From Cytophagales bacterium (GTDB lineage: Bacteria; Bacteroidota; Bacteroidia; Cytophagales; 172606-1), in the NCBI GenBank assembly GCA_025455595.1, contig JALOMD010000086.1:1-13274 (forward strand): DNA of 13,274 nucleotides, given 5' to 3'. A program made the translations under genes and the position numbers. Below, piece by piece: positions 6,443 to 12,253 of this stretch (position 1 is its first letter; each line of letters begins with the position of its first letter). The notes under the pieces were generated by a model. The model saw only the letters and a list, made by a program, of their open reading frames with translations. It was not told where the DNA came from and did no database searches.

Positions 6443-6490
6443 CATGGCATGTTTTGCGGATGATCTGTCCCGATGCATCGGGATGCCATG
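6443..6490. repeat. Nested inverted repeats with a perfect 16-bp palindrome
   Basis: TCCCGATGCATCGGGA at 6468-6483 is a perfect palindrome. Outside it, CATGGCAT (6443-6450) and ATGCCATG (6483-6490) form a second inverted pair. The TCCCG/CGGGA core resembles the hairpins at 4782 and 4892, and as there it sits close to copies of the main palindrome. Confidence 0.65.
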
Positions 6491-6526
6491 CTTGTTTTCC
6501 CGAACGCAACTGTTTGTTCATACAAG

Positions 6527-6555
6527 GCGTTTTGGGCAAAATTTACTTAAAACAC
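6527..6555. repeat. Degenerate copy of the main palindrome
   Basis: The left arm is intact (GCGTTTTGGGCAA); the right arm reads ACTTAAAACAC, so the stem would survive in RNA as GTTTTGGG with CTTAAAAC through G-U pairs. It lies upstream of the putative lipoprotein gene. Confidence 0.6.
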
Positions 6556-6651
6556 CGACTACGTAAACCAACACGGCGAATCGATTTTGAAGCCACACAA
6601 TTGTCATGGAAACCGTCCTATGACTTCTATTCAAAATGATGCACAATTGTC

Positions 6652-7212
6652 ATGACCAAATACATACTTTCTCTGTTGATTACAGTGATCCTCTATTCCT
6701 GCATCCCGACGCAACCGACTGAGGAAGAAAAACAAGAAGCCTTGCAAAAAGCTGTTTTCGACAGTAAAATCACAGAAAAACTGCTCGCCTACGAAAGACT
6801 GAAAACCTTCCTCGAAAACAACGCCGCTGCCATCATTGCTTATCGCGACAGCAAAAACGTGGTGCAGGTGGTCGGCACCGACTCCACGTACTTGATGTCC
6901 GAAGACTGTTACACATTCTTCCAAGGCAATCCCTCCACCGACATCACTAACGTGCCGGACTCGCTGAAGACACAACTCACCGAGATTTACAACGCCATCG
7001 GAAAACAGAACATTGAATCGTTTACAGTCTGCAACGACAAGCGAATTTCCATTGAGGCCAAACAGGACAAAGTACAGAAACGGCTGCATGTCGTACACGC
7101 TTTGGTTTGGAATACAAAACAATGGACAGAGGTTTACGAACGGAGCAAAGACACAATGCTCAACGGCAATTGCATCTATCGGCTTGGCCTGCACGAGGAG
7201 GTAGGATACTGA
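6652..7212 (+). CDS. Putative lipoprotein of unknown function (186 aa)
   Basis: The N-terminus MTKYILSLLITVILYSC is a short signal peptide with a lipobox-like LYSC; cysteine 17 would be lipidated and the signal removed by LspA, which is encoded just downstream on the other strand. The mature part begins IPTQPTEEEKQEALQKAVF, a charged helical stretch, followed by mixed alpha/beta sequence with no motif that I recognise (FLENNAAAIIAYRDSKNVVQVVG, SEDCYTFFQGNPSTDITNVPD). Two further cysteines (in SEDCYTF and FTVCNDK) and one near the C-terminus (GNCIYRLG) could form disulfides. Likely located in a membrane facing the periplasm. The ATG at 6652 gives the best signal peptide. Function unknown; codon use is slightly less GC-rich than its neighbours. 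Confidence 0.8.
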   Translation: MTKYILSLLITVILYSCIPTQPTEEEKQEALQKAVFDSKITEKLLAYERLKTFLENNAAAIIAYRDSKNVVQVVGTDSTYLMSEDCYTFFQGNPSTDITNVPDSLKTQLTEIYNAIGKQNIESFTVCNDKRISIEAKQDKVQKRLHVVHALVWNTKQWTEVYERSKDTMLNGNCIYRLGLHEEVGY

Positions 7213-7276
7213 TTAATTCAGAAACGTAAGTTCGGCGAAGCCAATTATGAATTTAGAATTCAGAATTTAGAATTGA

Positions 7277-7303
7277 CGTTTTGGGCAATTTTTGCCCAAA
7301 ACG
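7277..7303. repeat. Main palindrome copy, reverse orientation
   Basis: CGTTTTGGGCAA (7277-7288) and TTGCCCAAAACG (7292-7303) pair perfectly around TTT, so this copy is in the opposite orientation to those with central AAA. It lies 64 bp after the lipoprotein gene stop. Confidence 0.88.
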
Positions 7304-7374
7304 CGTTTTACGTGCAGGTCTGTACGCTGTGCGTCAGACCGGAATCGCAGGCTCGCAAAAGACAATAGACAGTT

Positions 7375-7403
7375 GTCCCGACACGTCTGGATTGCTCAAA
7401 TCG
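7375..7403 (+). repeat. TCCCG hairpin fused to a half palindrome (copy 2)
   Basis: Aligns without gaps to 4782-4810 with four mismatches in 29 bases: TCCCG, a spacer, GGATTGCTCAAA and a final CG. Both copies end in the right-hand half of the main palindrome. Confidence 0.6.
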
Positions 7404-7550
7404 CCCTCTGCGTGAAATTGTTTCTCGCAAAGCACGCAAAGGCTCCCGCAAAGGACGCAAAAGGAACGTACACAACCTTGCAAACCAGTATACCTAAACC
7501 TGCATGGCTTTTGCTTGTAGTCCTAATTTTATTGATGCCAAAAACAAAAA

Positions 7551-7570
7551 GCCCCGACTTGCATCGGGGC
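7551..7570. terminator. Bidirectional intrinsic terminator between convergent genes
   Basis: GCCCCGA (7551-7557) pairs with TCGGGGC (7564-7570) around CTTGCA. On the plus strand the stem is followed by six T; on the minus strand it is followed by TTTTTGTTTT. It can therefore end both the plus-strand lipoprotein transcript and lspA. The lspA stop codon begins at its edge (7576-7578). Confidence 0.85.
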
Positions 7571-7575
7571 TTTTT

Positions 7576-8310
7576 TCATTCGTTTTCCGGACGGGGCTGC
7601 GGGGTTTGCTCTACAATCGTGTCGTCTGTTGTGCCGTTTTCAGTGGCTGAATAATCCGGCGTTTCTGTCGTATTTGTAGAATTGGGCGAGGTTTGGGGCG
7701 TTTCGTGCGGGTGGGCGAAGAAACGCCGCTGCATAATCAGAATCACGGCCACGCCGACGAAGATGGACGCATCGGCAATGTTGAAAATCGGCCACAGCGA
7801 GTAGTATTCGCCGCCCATGAGCGGCAGCCATTCGGGCAGGTAGCCTTTCCAAATGTCCAGATACAGCATGTCCACCACTTCACCGTGAAACCACGGCGTA
7901 GGCGGCGGCACGGGCGGTAGCGTCGGGTTCGGGTTGGGGGTGTGGGCAATGAAGCCGAACCACTTGCCGTAAAAGGTGCTGTCAATCACGTTGCCCACGG
8001 CTCCGGCCAAAATCAGGGCCGTACACCAAAGCAGGCCGGGATGCATCTGTTTCTTGATAAGGTAATACAGGTAGTAGCCGATGCCGAACATGGCCAGCAG
8101 GCGGAACACACTCAGTACCAACTTGCCGTATTCGTGGTCAAGCACGATCCCGAAGGCCATGCCGGGATTGCGGGTGTAGTGGATTTTGAACCAGTCGCCC
8201 AGCACGCGGATTTCTTCGCCGAGGTACATGTTCTGGTGAACGACCGTTTTCACCGCTTGATCCAGCACAATCACGCCCAAACTGAGCAGAAAATATTTCA
8301 AATATTTCAC
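7576..8310 (-). CDS. lspA: Lipoprotein signal peptidase (signal peptidase II)
   Basis: Inner-membrane aspartyl protease that cleaves prolipoproteins before the lipidated cysteine. The two catalytic aspartates are present: D110 in GAVGNVIDSTFYG and D180 in FNIADASIFVG. Four hydrophobic segments are visible, starting at about residues 5-22, 63-86, 92-109 and 172-194, and the conserved TRNPGMAFG motif is at 46-54. The loop before FHGEVVDMLY carries a proline-rich stretch (NPNPTLPPVPPPTPW, about 126-140) that looks longer than usual even for the enlarged loop of Bacteroidota LspA. After the last membrane segment a hydrophilic tail of about 48 residues rich in Thr, Pro, Glu and Asn follows, bringing the protein to 244 residues instead of the common 160-210. 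It would process the lipoprotein encoded next to it among many others. Confidence 0.95.
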   Translation of the reverse strand: MKYLKYFLLSLGVIVLDQAVKTVVHQNMYLGEEIRVLGDWFKIHYTRNPGMAFGIVLDHEYGKLVLSVFRLLAMFGIGYYLYYLIKKQMHPGLLWCTALILAGAVGNVIDSTFYGKWFGFIAHTPNPNPTLPPVPPPTPWFHGEVVDMLYLDIWKGYLPEWLPLMGGEYYSLWPIFNIADASIFVGVAVILIMQRRFFAHPHETPQTSPNSTNTTETPDYSATENGTTDDTIVEQTPQPRPENE

Positions 8311-8473
8311 TTGGTTTCTATCGCTTAATACTAAGTTGTCCTGAGTCTTGCGTCTTTAGTCTTGAGTAAACAATCGGTGGTTGTCAATACGTTTACTCGT
8401 TTGCCGATGCGCAATATTCGGCTTGTTTTGATACAACCTATGAAAAAAGCCCGTCCGCTGGTCGGCCGGCCCG

Positions 8474-8481
8474 CAAAGGTA
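8474..8481 (-). promoter_or_regulatory. Possible -7 promoter box for lspA
   Basis: Read on the minus strand this is TACCTTTG, an exact match to TAnnTTTG, followed by C. I see no clear -33 TTG at the right distance; the upstream position holds GAATTC filler. It lies 164 bp before the lspA start codon. Downstream on the minus strand, a GC-rich stretch ends in six T near 8447-8442, so a short leader transcript is also possible. Confidence 0.35.
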
Positions 8482-8542
8482 CGCGTTTAATTCAGAATTA
8501 TGAATTCAGAATTCAGACAGAGGTTTTTGGGTGGATGCGGGA

Positions 8543-8590
8543 TTTCCGGCTTACGCGGTGTTTTGGTTTCCGGCTTACGCGGTGTTTTGG
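8543..8590. repeat. Perfect 24-bp tandem duplication
   Basis: The unit (TTTCCGGCTTACGCGG then TGTTTTGG) occurs twice without a mismatch at 8543-8566 and 8567-8590. The 3' end of each unit carries the TGTTTTGG left edge of the main palindrome; only the second continues into a complete palindrome. Confidence 0.85.
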
Positions 8591-8610
8591 GCAATTTTTG
8601 CCAAAAACGC
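8582..8610. repeat. Main palindrome copy, reverse orientation
   Basis: Left arm GTGTTTTGGGCAA, centre TTT, right arm TTGCCAAAAACGC: two non-complementary positions against the perfect form. It lies 54 bp past the stop codon of the minus-strand M14 gene, that is, on its 3' side. Confidence 0.8.
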
Positions 8611-8664
8611 CCCTTGAATTGGCTTCGCCGAATCTTTGATTTCTGAATTCATAATTCTGAATTC

Positions 8665-11262
8665 TTAATTAATCCCTGCTTGCCCCACCAAGAAGACGGC
8701 GTTGCCGAAGAGCAGTTTGCCGTGTTGCCAGAACGAACGGAACAGCGGGTTTTCGGCCATGAAAATCACCTGCCCACGACCCAACTCTTGTACGCCGAAC
8801 ACGGCGGCGTTTTGCAACTTGGGTTTGAGGCGGTGCCCCACGTGCCCGGCCACGTAGCTGCCAGCCGTGAGATAGCCCACGTTCCAGCCTTTCTTGAGCA
8901 GTTCAAAGGTTGTGTTGTTGCGCAGCAGGGCGTAATACGTGCCGTCGTAGCCGAAGGCCAGCGGGTGCGTTTTGTCCAGTGTGACGCGATAGACGCTGCC
9001 CTGCACCAGCCGGGTCAGGTCTTCGCGTTCACGTTCGGCGTAGGTTTTCAGCGTATCCGTGGGCGAGGTCGCTTTCTTGGCCGTCCCTTTGTCCTCCGGT
9101 TTGGCTTTCCAGTCGAGGTCGGCTTTGTCGGCCAGCGTTTCGGTGGCTTCTTCCAAGGCAATCAGCCGGCCACCCTCCTGCACCCAATCTTTCAGGCGGT
9201 TGGCGGTGCGTTCGGTCAGGATGCTGCCGTACATCCCGGCGGGCAGTATCAGCACGTCAAGCTGCTGCAAGGGCGTGGAGGCCAAACGGCTGGCTTCGAT
9301 CACCGCCACGGGATAGTTGATTTCCTGCTCAAAGAAATGCCACGCCGAGCCGAAGCCGTCGGTGGAAATGCTCGGCCCGGTAACCAACCCGATGCGCGGC
9401 GGCTTGACAAAATGCACGAAATCGGAGCCGAAGTCGGAGCCTTTGTCCACGAAGCCCGTCGCCACCGGTGTCAGCGTCACGCCCAAGGCGGTTGCCTGTT
9501 CGGTCACGGTTTTATCGAAAGCGTCGCCCAGCGGCTCATTGCCGGTGCGTGTAATCAGCAGCGTGCCCGCTGCATACTGCTTGCCACCGATTTCAAAAGG
9601 TGTTTCGGCATTGCGCAGCTTGATTTTCTTGCGCAGCAGCGCGGCCAGAAAACGCACGTCGCGCAAGTCTTTCCATTCGGCCAGATAGGCGTAAGGCTTG
9701 GCGACGGCGGCAGGCGCGGCAGCCGTTTTCACCGGCGTGGCCGACACACCGCCCGTGTAGCGATTCGGCAGGGCGTAAGCCGGCAGGCCGTAGGCGTAAG
9801 GCACAGCCCACGAGGTCAGGTCGTAGGTCAGCGTGTCTTCCAGTTTCGGGTTCGGGTCGAACATCACGCGCAGCAACGCCGACTTTGGCTGGTAGGCACT
9901 GATTACCAAGTCATTGTCGTCCACGTTGGCGGTTTCTGTTTTGCCGGTCGTGTAGCTGAAGCCTTTCACCGAGCCGCCCTTGCTGGCGTATCCGTACCGG
10001 ATGCCGTTGCGGTCAAGCAGTTCGGTCAGGTGGCGAGCCTTGCCGTCTTGTCCTTTGGTTTTGATGAGAAAAGACTTGTACGGCCCGCCGGGATTGTTCC
10101 GCGAATCGTCGAAGTACTTGCGGAACTCGCGCACCACCTCGTCGGGGCGGGTTGCCACGGCCTCGATGCTGGCCCAACTGGCGGCCACGTGGTGTTCGAT
10201 GCGTTCGGTCAGCGTCAGCGTGTCGCCTTCGGTGGTCAGGATGCCCAGCCCCGCCCGTCCGCTCCCGCCTTGCTCGTAGGTCATGCCGATGGCTCCGTTG
10301 AACGACGGCCACGTGTCGCCGAAACTGGGATAGAACAGATCGAACCTTTCGCGGGTGTAGTAGAGCCAGTAGTTCTTGTCGAAACGTTTGCGGTTGGCTT
10401 CGCCGATGCGGTCTTGGAACTGCCGCTGCCACGCGGTAAGTCCTTCGTGATAAGGCTTGGCCGACGGCGCGAAAAAGTACGGCGACTCCGGCCCCATTTC
10501 GTGGAAGTCGGCGTGCAGGTGCGGCAGCCACTGGTTGTACAGAGCCAGCCGCTGGCGGGTTTCCTGCTGGGTTTGCCAAGCCCAGTCGCGGTTCAAGTCG
10601 AACAAATAGTGGTTGTAGCGGCCGCCGGGCCACGGTTCGTAGTGTTCGCGGGCGAAAGGCAACGGCTGGTAAGGCTGGTTGGCCACTTGCCGGTACCACT
10701 GCACGTAGCGTTCGTGGCCGTCGGGGTTCAGGCACGGGTCGAGCAGCACCACGGTGTTCTTGAGCCAGTTTTGGGTTTCGGCGTTGGCCGGGTTCGCCAA
10801 GTCGTACAGCACCTGCATCACCGCCTCCGACGACACGGCTTCGTTGCCGTGGACGTTGTAGCTCAGCCACACAATGGCCGGTTGGCTTCCCGTCGGCGTA
10901 CCGTCGGCCAAGCCGGCCAGCCGCAGGTTGTTGGTGCGGATTTCGTCCAGCCGCCGCAGGTTTTCGGGCGAGGCCACGGCCATCACCAGCAACGGGCGGC
11001 TTTCGTAGGTCTGCCCGTATGGAATGAGCTTGCACCGGTCGGGTGCCTGCGCGGCCACGGCCTCGAAGTACTGTACCATACGGTGGTGCGGCGTGAACTG
11101 CTCGCCGAGCCGATAGCCGAGGAAGGTTTCGGGCGTGGGCGGTGCTTGGGCAAATGCGGCCCGCAAGCCGAACAATAGGAGAAAAGCCGCTGGCCTCAAG
11201 AAAGTGCCGCTGGCGGAAAGGCAAGACAAAATGTTTTGAAGACAAGTAGAGAGAATGCGCAT
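8665..11262 (-). CDS. Secreted M14-family zinc carboxypeptidase with C-terminal amidotransferase-like domain
   Basis: An exported 865-residue protein. The N-terminus has a basic start, a hydrophobic stretch (LRPAAFLLLFGLRAAFA) and a plausible signal peptidase I site after AFA at about residue 38. The M14 peptidase domain spans roughly 50-370: zinc ligands H138 and E141 in NVHGNE, the NPDG loop at 179-182, the substrate-binding NRDW at 224-227, third ligand H254 in ADFHEMG, and probable catalytic E330 in MTYEQGG. The region around 620-710 (PRIGLVTGPSIST, VLILPAGMYGS, KDWVQEGGRLIALEE) resembles the class I glutamine-amidotransferase fold but shows no catalytic cysteine in the expected place, so it is probably non-enzymatic. 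Such long M14 proteins are common in Bacteroidota and are thought to act on peptides outside the inner membrane. The true substrate is unknown. Confidence 0.92.
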   Translation of the reverse strand: MRILSTCLQNILSCLSASGTFLRPAAFLLLFGLRAAFAQAPPTPETFLGYRLGEQFTPHHRMVQYFEAVAAQAPDRCKLIPYGQTYESRPLLVMAVASPENLRRLDEIRTNNLRLAGLADGTPTGSQPAIVWLSYNVHGNEAVSSEAVMQVLYDLANPANAETQNWLKNTVVLLDPCLNPDGHERYVQWYRQVANQPYQPLPFAREHYEPWPGGRYNHYLFDLNRDWAWQTQQETRQRLALYNQWLPHLHADFHEMGPESPYFFAPSAKPYHEGLTAWQRQFQDRIGEANRKRFDKNYWLYYTRERFDLFYPSFGDTWPSFNGAIGMTYEQGGSGRAGLGILTTEGDTLTLTERIEHHVAASWASIEAVATRPDEVVREFRKYFDDSRNNPGGPYKSFLIKTKGQDGKARHLTELLDRNGIRYGYASKGGSVKGFSYTTGKTETANVDDNDLVISAYQPKSALLRVMFDPNPKLEDTLTYDLTSWAVPYAYGLPAYALPNRYTGGVSATPVKTAAAPAAVAKPYAYLAEWKDLRDVRFLAALLRKKIKLRNAETPFEIGGKQYAAGTLLITRTGNEPLGDAFDKTVTEQATALGVTLTPVATGFVDKGSDFGSDFVHFVKPPRIGLVTGPSISTDGFGSAWHFFEQEINYPVAVIEASRLASTPLQQLDVLILPAGMYGSILTERTANRLKDWVQEGGRLIALEEATETLADKADLDWKAKPEDKGTAKKATSPTDTLKTYAEREREDLTRLVQGSVYRVTLDKTHPLAFGYDGTYYALLRNNTTFELLKKGWNVGYLTAGSYVAGHVGHRLKPKLQNAAVFGVQELGRGQVIFMAENPLFRSFWQHGKLLFGNAVFLVGQAGIN

Positions 11263-11363
11263 AACGGGGTTTTGGGTGGTTGAGGGGACTGTCCCGCAAA
11301 ATGGAGAAATATCTCGGATTTGGCAAAGGAGATGTTGTAGTCAGGTGGCTTAGCCAAGGCTGG

Positions 11364-11392
11364 GCGTTTTGGTTGTTTTTCGCCCAAAACGT
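11364..11392. repeat. Degenerate palindrome copy
   Basis: GCGTTTTGGTTG, then TTTTTCGCCCAAAACGTC: the outer arms GTTTTGG and CCAAAAC pair, while the inner part is altered. Confidence 0.6.
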
Positions 11393-11402
11393 CGTGTACT
11401 CA

Positions 11403-11435
11403 AACTTTGGCAAAGTTCAGGACTTTGCCAAAGTT
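11403..11435. repeat. CTTTGGCAAAG-family hairpin (copy 2)
   Basis: Arms AACTTTGGCAAAGT (11403-11416) and ACTTTGCCAAAGTT (11422-11435) are exact complements around TCAGG. Compared with 4823-4855, several stem positions differ in both arms together, so pairing is kept. Confidence 0.75.
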
Positions 11436-11476
11436 GCCCTGCTGGCGCAGGATTCGTATCCCGCGCCAGCCGAAAA

Positions 11477-11505
11477 GCGTTTTGAGCAAAAATTGCCCAA
11501 AACGC
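11477..11505. repeat. Near-perfect main palindrome copy
   Basis: GCGTTTTGAGCAA, AAA, TTGCCCAAAACGC: one A-C mismatch in the arms. It lies about 100 bp upstream of ogt. Confidence 0.85.
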
Positions 11506-11607
11506 TCAACGACAAATAATTTTCAGTAAACAGAGAAGCCGCTTTCCAAATCGAAAAATTTCCCAACTTTACGTCCTTGCAAAGCCACCCCTACCCTGCT
11601 TCTCGTC

Positions 11608-12105
11608 ATGGACACCTCGTTTGTCGGCTACTATTCCTCGCCCATCGGCTGGGTGCAAGTCACGGCCACCCACGAAGGCGTGGCATCGGTATTGTTCGTG
11701 GAAAACCAAACCAAAGCCGCCTCCGAACAACAGCCCGAACACATTCAAACGTGCCTCGCCCAACTCGACGAGTATTTCAAAGGCGAGCGGCGCAATTTCG
11801 ACGTGCCGCTGGTGGTGAAAGGCACGCAGTTTCAGTTACAGGTGTGGGAGGAACTGGCCCACATCCCATACGGCAAACTCACCACCTACAAGGCGTTGGC
11901 GCACAAGCTCAAAAGTCCGGCGGCCATCCGGGCCATCGGGGCCGCCAACAGCCGCAACCCGCTGTGCCTTATCGTACCCTGCCACCGCGTGGTAGGCAGC
12001 GACGCGAATCTGGTGGGCTACGCAGGCGGCTTGTGGCGCAAGGAATGGCTCATTCAGCACGAGGCCACTCACGGCGGCGGACATCGGCAATTGAGCCTGT
12101 TTTGA
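11608..12105 (+). CDS. ogt: Methylated-DNA--[protein]-cysteine S-methyltransferase
   Basis: Suicide DNA-repair protein that moves the alkyl group from O6-alkylguanine (and O4-alkylthymine) to its own cysteine. The active-site motif PCHRVV is at residues 124-129 with acceptor C125. The helix-turn-helix segment (GTQFQLQVWEELAHIPYGKLTTYKALA) carries the DNA-binding helix, followed by RAIGAANSRNPLCLIVPCH and the closing GYAGGLWRKEWLIQHE. The N-terminal part (FVGYYSSPIGWVQVTATHEGV, then the DEYFKGER linker) is the usual ribonuclease-like domain. At 165 residues it is a stand-alone Ogt-type enzyme without Ada regulatory domains. The ATG at 11608 gives the normal N-terminus. The gene is divergent from the M14 peptidase and appears monocistronic. 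A dispersed 24-bp repeat overlaps the stop codon. Confidence 0.95.
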   Translation: MDTSFVGYYSSPIGWVQVTATHEGVASVLFVENQTKAASEQQPEHIQTCLAQLDEYFKGERRNFDVPLVVKGTQFQLQVWEELAHIPYGKLTTYKALAHKLKSPAAIRAIGAANSRNPLCLIVPCHRVVGSDANLVGYAGGLWRKEWLIQHEATHGGGHRQLSLF

Positions 12106-12124
12106 AGTACGAGTTACGATTTAC
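12101..12124 (-). repeat. Dispersed 24-bp repeat GTAAATCGTA... (copy 2, inverted)
   Basis: Reverse complement of 5556-5579 with two mismatches. It begins inside the last phenylalanine codon of ogt and includes its stop codon. Confidence 0.6.
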
Positions 12125-12180
12125 AAATTCAGGTCAGAGGCCAGAAAAAAGTAGGCAGCAGCAGTCGGCAGGAATGAAAA

Positions 12181-12209
12181 GCGTTTTGGGCAATTTTTGC
12201 CTAAAACGC
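12181..12209. repeat. Main palindrome copy, reverse orientation
   Basis: GCGTTTTGGGCAA, centre TTT, right arm TTGCCTAAAACGC: one position is a G-T mismatch in DNA but a G-U pair in RNA. It lies at the border where base composition turns AT-rich. Confidence 0.85.
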
Positions 12210-12253
12210 TCATCACCAACATAAAGCAATTCTATACAACAACTTTGAAGCAA

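Larger units (their letters stand above)
7213..7575. other. Repeat-rich region between lipoprotein gene and lspA
   Basis: These 363 bases hold no credible gene. Contents: GAATT-rich filler with TTCGGCGAAGCCAATT near 7231-7246 (inverse copies near 5496 and 8616); a palindrome at 7277-7303; a bulged hairpin GGTCTG/CAGACC at 7317-7340; the second TCCCG-type repeat at 7375-7403; a GCAAAG/CGCAAA direct-repeat array at about 7428-7459, of a kind scattered through many genomes; and the terminator at 7551-7570. An ORF reading through this region encodes LAKHAKAPAKDAK, the usual artefact of that array. Confidence 0.7.
8311..8664. other. Intergenic region between two minus-strand genes
   Basis: These 354 bases contain no gene. 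Next to lspA lies AT-rich sequence with a duplicated AGTCTTG (8344, 8358). A minus-strand promoter box lies at 8474-8481, then GAATTC filler (8488-8516), a 24-bp tandem duplication (8543-8590) running into a palindrome copy (8582-8610), the GAATTGGCTTCGCCGAA repeat near 8615, and more GAATTC filler up to the M14 gene's stop codon. Confidence 0.65.
11263..11607. other. Divergent intergenic region between M14 and ogt genes
   Basis: These 345 bases lie between divergently transcribed genes and should carry both promoters, but I find no strong TAnnTTTG box in either direction; the closest on the plus strand is TACGTCCTTG at 11571. Contents: GGGAC/GTCCC at 11285-11295, a degenerate palindrome at 11364-11392, a CTTTGGCAAAG hairpin at 11403-11435 and a near-perfect palindrome at 11477-11505. 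Short ORFs here consist of repeat sequence. Confidence 0.6.

Noticed and set aside
3048..7303. CRISPR-like array formed by the repeated palindromes
   Set aside because: Copies are single, separated by genes, in both orientations and without regular spacers; no cas genes are present.
7292..7654. A 120-codon plus-strand ORF
   Set aside because: It runs through intergenic repeats and the terminator into the end of lspA; the LAKHAKAPAKDAK segment is the familiar artefact of CGCAAAG arrays.
8440..8481. A small RNA or tRNA in the GC-rich stretch ending in T6 on the minus strand
   Set aside because: I could not fold a convincing stem or cloverleaf; only the promoter-like box is retained, at low confidence.
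8680..11178. An 832-codon plus-strand ORF opposite the M14 peptidase gene
   Set aside because: It is a shadow created by the GC-rich codon bias of the real gene; its sequence shows no domain and is rich in low-information His/Arg/Val/Gln stretches. The minus-strand protein has a signal peptide and complete M14 motifs.
10013..11413. A 466-codon minus-strand ORF overlapping the M14 gene in another frame
   Set aside because: Arginine/proline-rich frame-shifted reading of the same strand; the in-frame M14 gene explains the region.
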